Source: Ahrensia sp.
GTDB lineage: Bacteria > Pseudomonadota > Alphaproteobacteria > Rhizobiales > Rhizobiaceae
Direction: 5' to 3'
Assembly: GCA_003233475.1 (NCBI GenBank)
Contig: QILU01000218.1
Location: 1-8,196 of the forward strand
DNA: 8,196 nucleotides
Part shown: positions 7,213 through 8,196 of the stretch, piece after piece
Position numbering within the stretch: the first letter of the stretch is position 1
Layout: every line of letters begins with the position of its first letter
Program-made: the position numbers and the translations under genes
The notes under the pieces: generated by a model
Databases searched by the model: none
Seen by the model: only the letters and a program-made list of their open reading frames with translations
What the model was told of the DNA's origin: nothing

Positions 7213-7358
7213 AGTGTTTCAGCTTTTAACTGAAACACTCAGGCTGCGAAGAGCAGCCCGGCGCTGGTGCGCCGCGCCCGCGCAGGCTGGGGCGAAGCCC
7301 CAAATAGCCGTGAGCGAAAAGAATCTAGAGCGCTTCAATTAAAACCTGATCCGCTCTA
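7210..7358. repeat. Palindrome-ended intergenic repeat element (REP/MITE-like)
   Basis: The left end (7211-7240) is a hairpin with an 11-bp perfect stem, GAGTGTTTCAG/CTGAAACACTC, and 7-base loop. The right end (7325-7359) is an imperfect hairpin, CTAGAGCG/CGCTCTAG. Aligned without gaps, 7211-7240 and the reverse complement of 7328-7357 agree at 23 of 30 positions, so the ends are diverged inverted copies. Between them lie three perfect hairpins: GGCTGC-GAAGA-GCAGCC (7242-7258), CGGCGC-TGGT-GCGCCG (7259-7274) and TGGGGC-GAA-GCCCCA (7288-7302). The core is much more GC-rich than its surroundings. It fills the whole gap between convergent trmFO and the 7362 gene, touching one stop codon and ending 3 bases from the other. 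No T-run follows, so it is not a classic terminator, though it may stop or protect both transcripts. No transposase is present. Confidence 0.7.
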
Positions 7359-7361
7359 GGC

Positions 7362-7754
7362 TCAGCCAAAATCCCGTCTGTCGCCCATATCATTGATCAC
7401 GCCCTGCTCAAACATGTAATACCGAGCGGTGCGAGAACCAAATTTCTTAAAATAGGCGTCGGATTTCTTAACTACCTTCGCAATCTCTTTCAGCCGTTCA
7501 GGTTCGTCATCCAAATGGCGCTGAAGCTTGGTTAAAATGGAATTTGCCTGACGGCACAATTCTTTGCGCGTGTCGTCATCCATATCAATTGCCATATTGC
7601 CAAGTTGTTTCATGCGTTCAGCTGCCGCCACGTGATAATTAACTTCCTGGGTCCATGACAAATCTTCACAGGCCTTGGCTTTCCAGGCATCTGTTATCTG
7701 TTTGGCTGGCATTCCACGAAACCGCCGCAGCCATTCTTCAATTGGTTTATCCAC
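7362..7754 (-). CDS. Uncharacterised 130-residue helical protein
   Basis: Not recognised. The protein is soluble, with no signal peptide or membrane segment. It is rich in charged residues and probably mostly alpha-helical, with an N-terminal amphipathic stretch (IEEWLRRFRG) and two cysteines (29 and 67) with no metal-site pattern. The C-terminus FKKFGSRTARYYMFEQGV looks like a conserved block but points to no family I know. The start is GTG at 7754: GGAG at 7764-7761 on the minus strand lies 6 bases before it, a good ribosome site, whereas the next ATG (residue 15) has none. It has its own promoter at 7819-7848, so it is probably separate from the squalene/phytoene synthase-type gene upstream on the same strand (118-base gap). 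A real gene, judging by start signals and clean codon structure; function unknown. Confidence 0.7.
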   Translation of the reverse strand: MDKPIEEWLRRFRGMPAKQITDAWKAKACEDLSWTQEVNYHVAAAERMKQLGNMAIDMDDDTRKELCRQANSILTKLQRHLDDEPERLKEIAKVVKKSDAYFKKFGSRTARYYMFEQGVINDMGDRRDFG

Positions 7755-7818
7755 AGTTCACTCCAGTATATGAGAATGTTCGCAACCACAAAAAATTACA
7801 AACGCCCCCACAACATCC

Positions 7819-7848
7819 ATTATACAAAACTGATTAATAAACACTCAA
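7819..7848 (-). promoter_or_regulatory. Sigma70-type promoter of the 130-residue protein gene
   Basis: On the minus strand a perfect TATAAT (7824-7819) is preceded, after 18 bases, by TTGAGT (7848-7843, 4 of 6 match). Transcription would start near 7812, giving a leader of about 57 bases before the GTG at 7754. Confidence 0.55.
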
Positions 7849-7863
7849 CAAGATGGCTTCAAG

Positions 7864-7914
7864 GCTTCCCAATTAAAACCGCCAAAGCGCCCATTGCCGC
7901 TTTAACTGGGAAGC
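7864..7914 (-). repeat. Long hairpin over the 3' end of the squalene/phytoene synthase gene
   Basis: GCTTCCCAATTAAA (7864-7877) and TTTAACTGGGAAGC (7901-7914) are inverted copies matching at 13 of 14 positions, with a 23-base loop. The stop codon (7875-7873) lies inside one arm. No T-run follows on either strand, so it may protect the mRNA 3' end or act with rho rather than as an intrinsic terminator. Confidence 0.5.
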
Positions 7915-8196
7915 TTTCGGCAACCCCGTTAACACTTGGTTTGGACTGTTTTTTGCCCGTTTAAGATAATAGGGAACAACGGCCAGCGGCTTAAAAATGG
8001 TGCGCAATTCAGGGGACAGTGTTTCCAGCGCTGAAATTGCCTTTGTATAATGTTCGCTTGCAAGATCAACAAAACCCAAAACGGAATGTTCATGTTGGGG
8101 GGAAACTTCCGCGAGAAACTCCTCCGCGGTTAGCCCCGCAGCAGCAAGCAGTTCGGAAGAGATGTAAACCCGTTGCAGATTTCGATGCTGCGCCAT
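7873..8196 (-). CDS. Squalene/phytoene synthase family protein, C-terminal part
   Basis: The last about 107 residues of a larger protein. RVYISSELLAAAGLTAEEF matches the segment before the C-terminal helices of squalene/phytoene synthase family proteins (typically xxxYLPxDLLAxxGL), and LSPELRTIFKPLAVVPYYLKRA and the terminal LKRQWALWRF match the helices and end of alphaproteobacterial members. The Met at the window edge (8196-8194) falls inside the family alignment, so it is probably not the start: the gene continues beyond the window. The Asp-rich motifs that would show prenyl-diphosphate condensing activity lie outside, so a true synthase cannot be told from the non-catalytic assembly-factor-like relatives in this superfamily. 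Confidence 0.75.
   Translation of the reverse strand: MAQHRNLQRVYISSELLAAAGLTAEEFLAEVSPQHEHSVLGFVDLASEHYTKAISALETLSPELRTIFKPLAVVPYYLKRAKNSPNQVLTGLPKASQLKRQWALWRF

Noticed and set aside
7109..7342. 77-residue plus-strand open frame over the end of trmFO and the repeat element
   Set aside because: It is the alternative frame of trmFO continuing into the GC-rich hairpins, with low-complexity Arg/Ala content.
7770..7964. 64-residue plus-strand open frame between the last two genes
   Set aside because: It overlaps the squalene/phytoene synthase C-terminus antisense and the promoter of the 7362 gene; no ribosome site.

Overview
The window looks like a chromosomal segment of an alphaproteobacterium, probably in or near the Hyphomicrobiales. 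This rests on four things: the wording of UvrA and of a folate-dependent TrmFO; a tiny DUF1127 gene followed by a structure that fits the alphaproteobacterial CUCCUCCC-motif ('cuckoo') small RNA family; a squalene/phytoene synthase-type gene close to trmFO; and few strong Shine-Dalgarno sites. This placement is inference. There is no phage, plasmid, CRISPR or transposase gene in the window.

Layout from left to right. Positions 1-2598 (+) hold most of uvrA, cut by the window edge at its 5' end and broken by a net frameshift near 576. Convergent to it, on the minus strand, is a two-gene unit with an 8-bp overlap: a polytopic DUF2157-type membrane protein (3165-4472) and a small GDYXXLXY-type membrane-anchored protein (2609-3172), read from a good sigma70-type promoter at 4505-4532. 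The divergent intergenic region carries an inverted repeat and a perfect 12-bp palindrome, and leads into a 48-residue DUF1127 gene (4717-4863, +). Just downstream are two hairpins, each showing a 10-base loop ending in CTCCTCCC. The second hairpin is also a two-way terminator, shared with the convergent lipoprotein gene 5010-5699 (-).

Positions 5815-7212 (+) encode TrmFO, the FAD- and folate-dependent tRNA U54 methyltransferase. The next gene, 7362-7754 (-), is an unrecognised soluble helical protein. The whole 149-bp gap between these two convergent genes is filled by a compact repeat element: two diverged palindromic ends, inverted relative to each other, around a GC-rich core of three hairpins. 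The window ends in the C-terminal part of a squalene/phytoene synthase family gene (7873 to the edge, -).

Functionally this is mostly housekeeping: nucleotide excision repair, tRNA modification and isoprenoid metabolism. The most interesting parts are the DUF1127/sRNA locus (likely post-transcriptional stress regulation), the palindromic intergenic element, the uvrA lesion, and a lipoprotein with a possible Cys-His-Asp triad.
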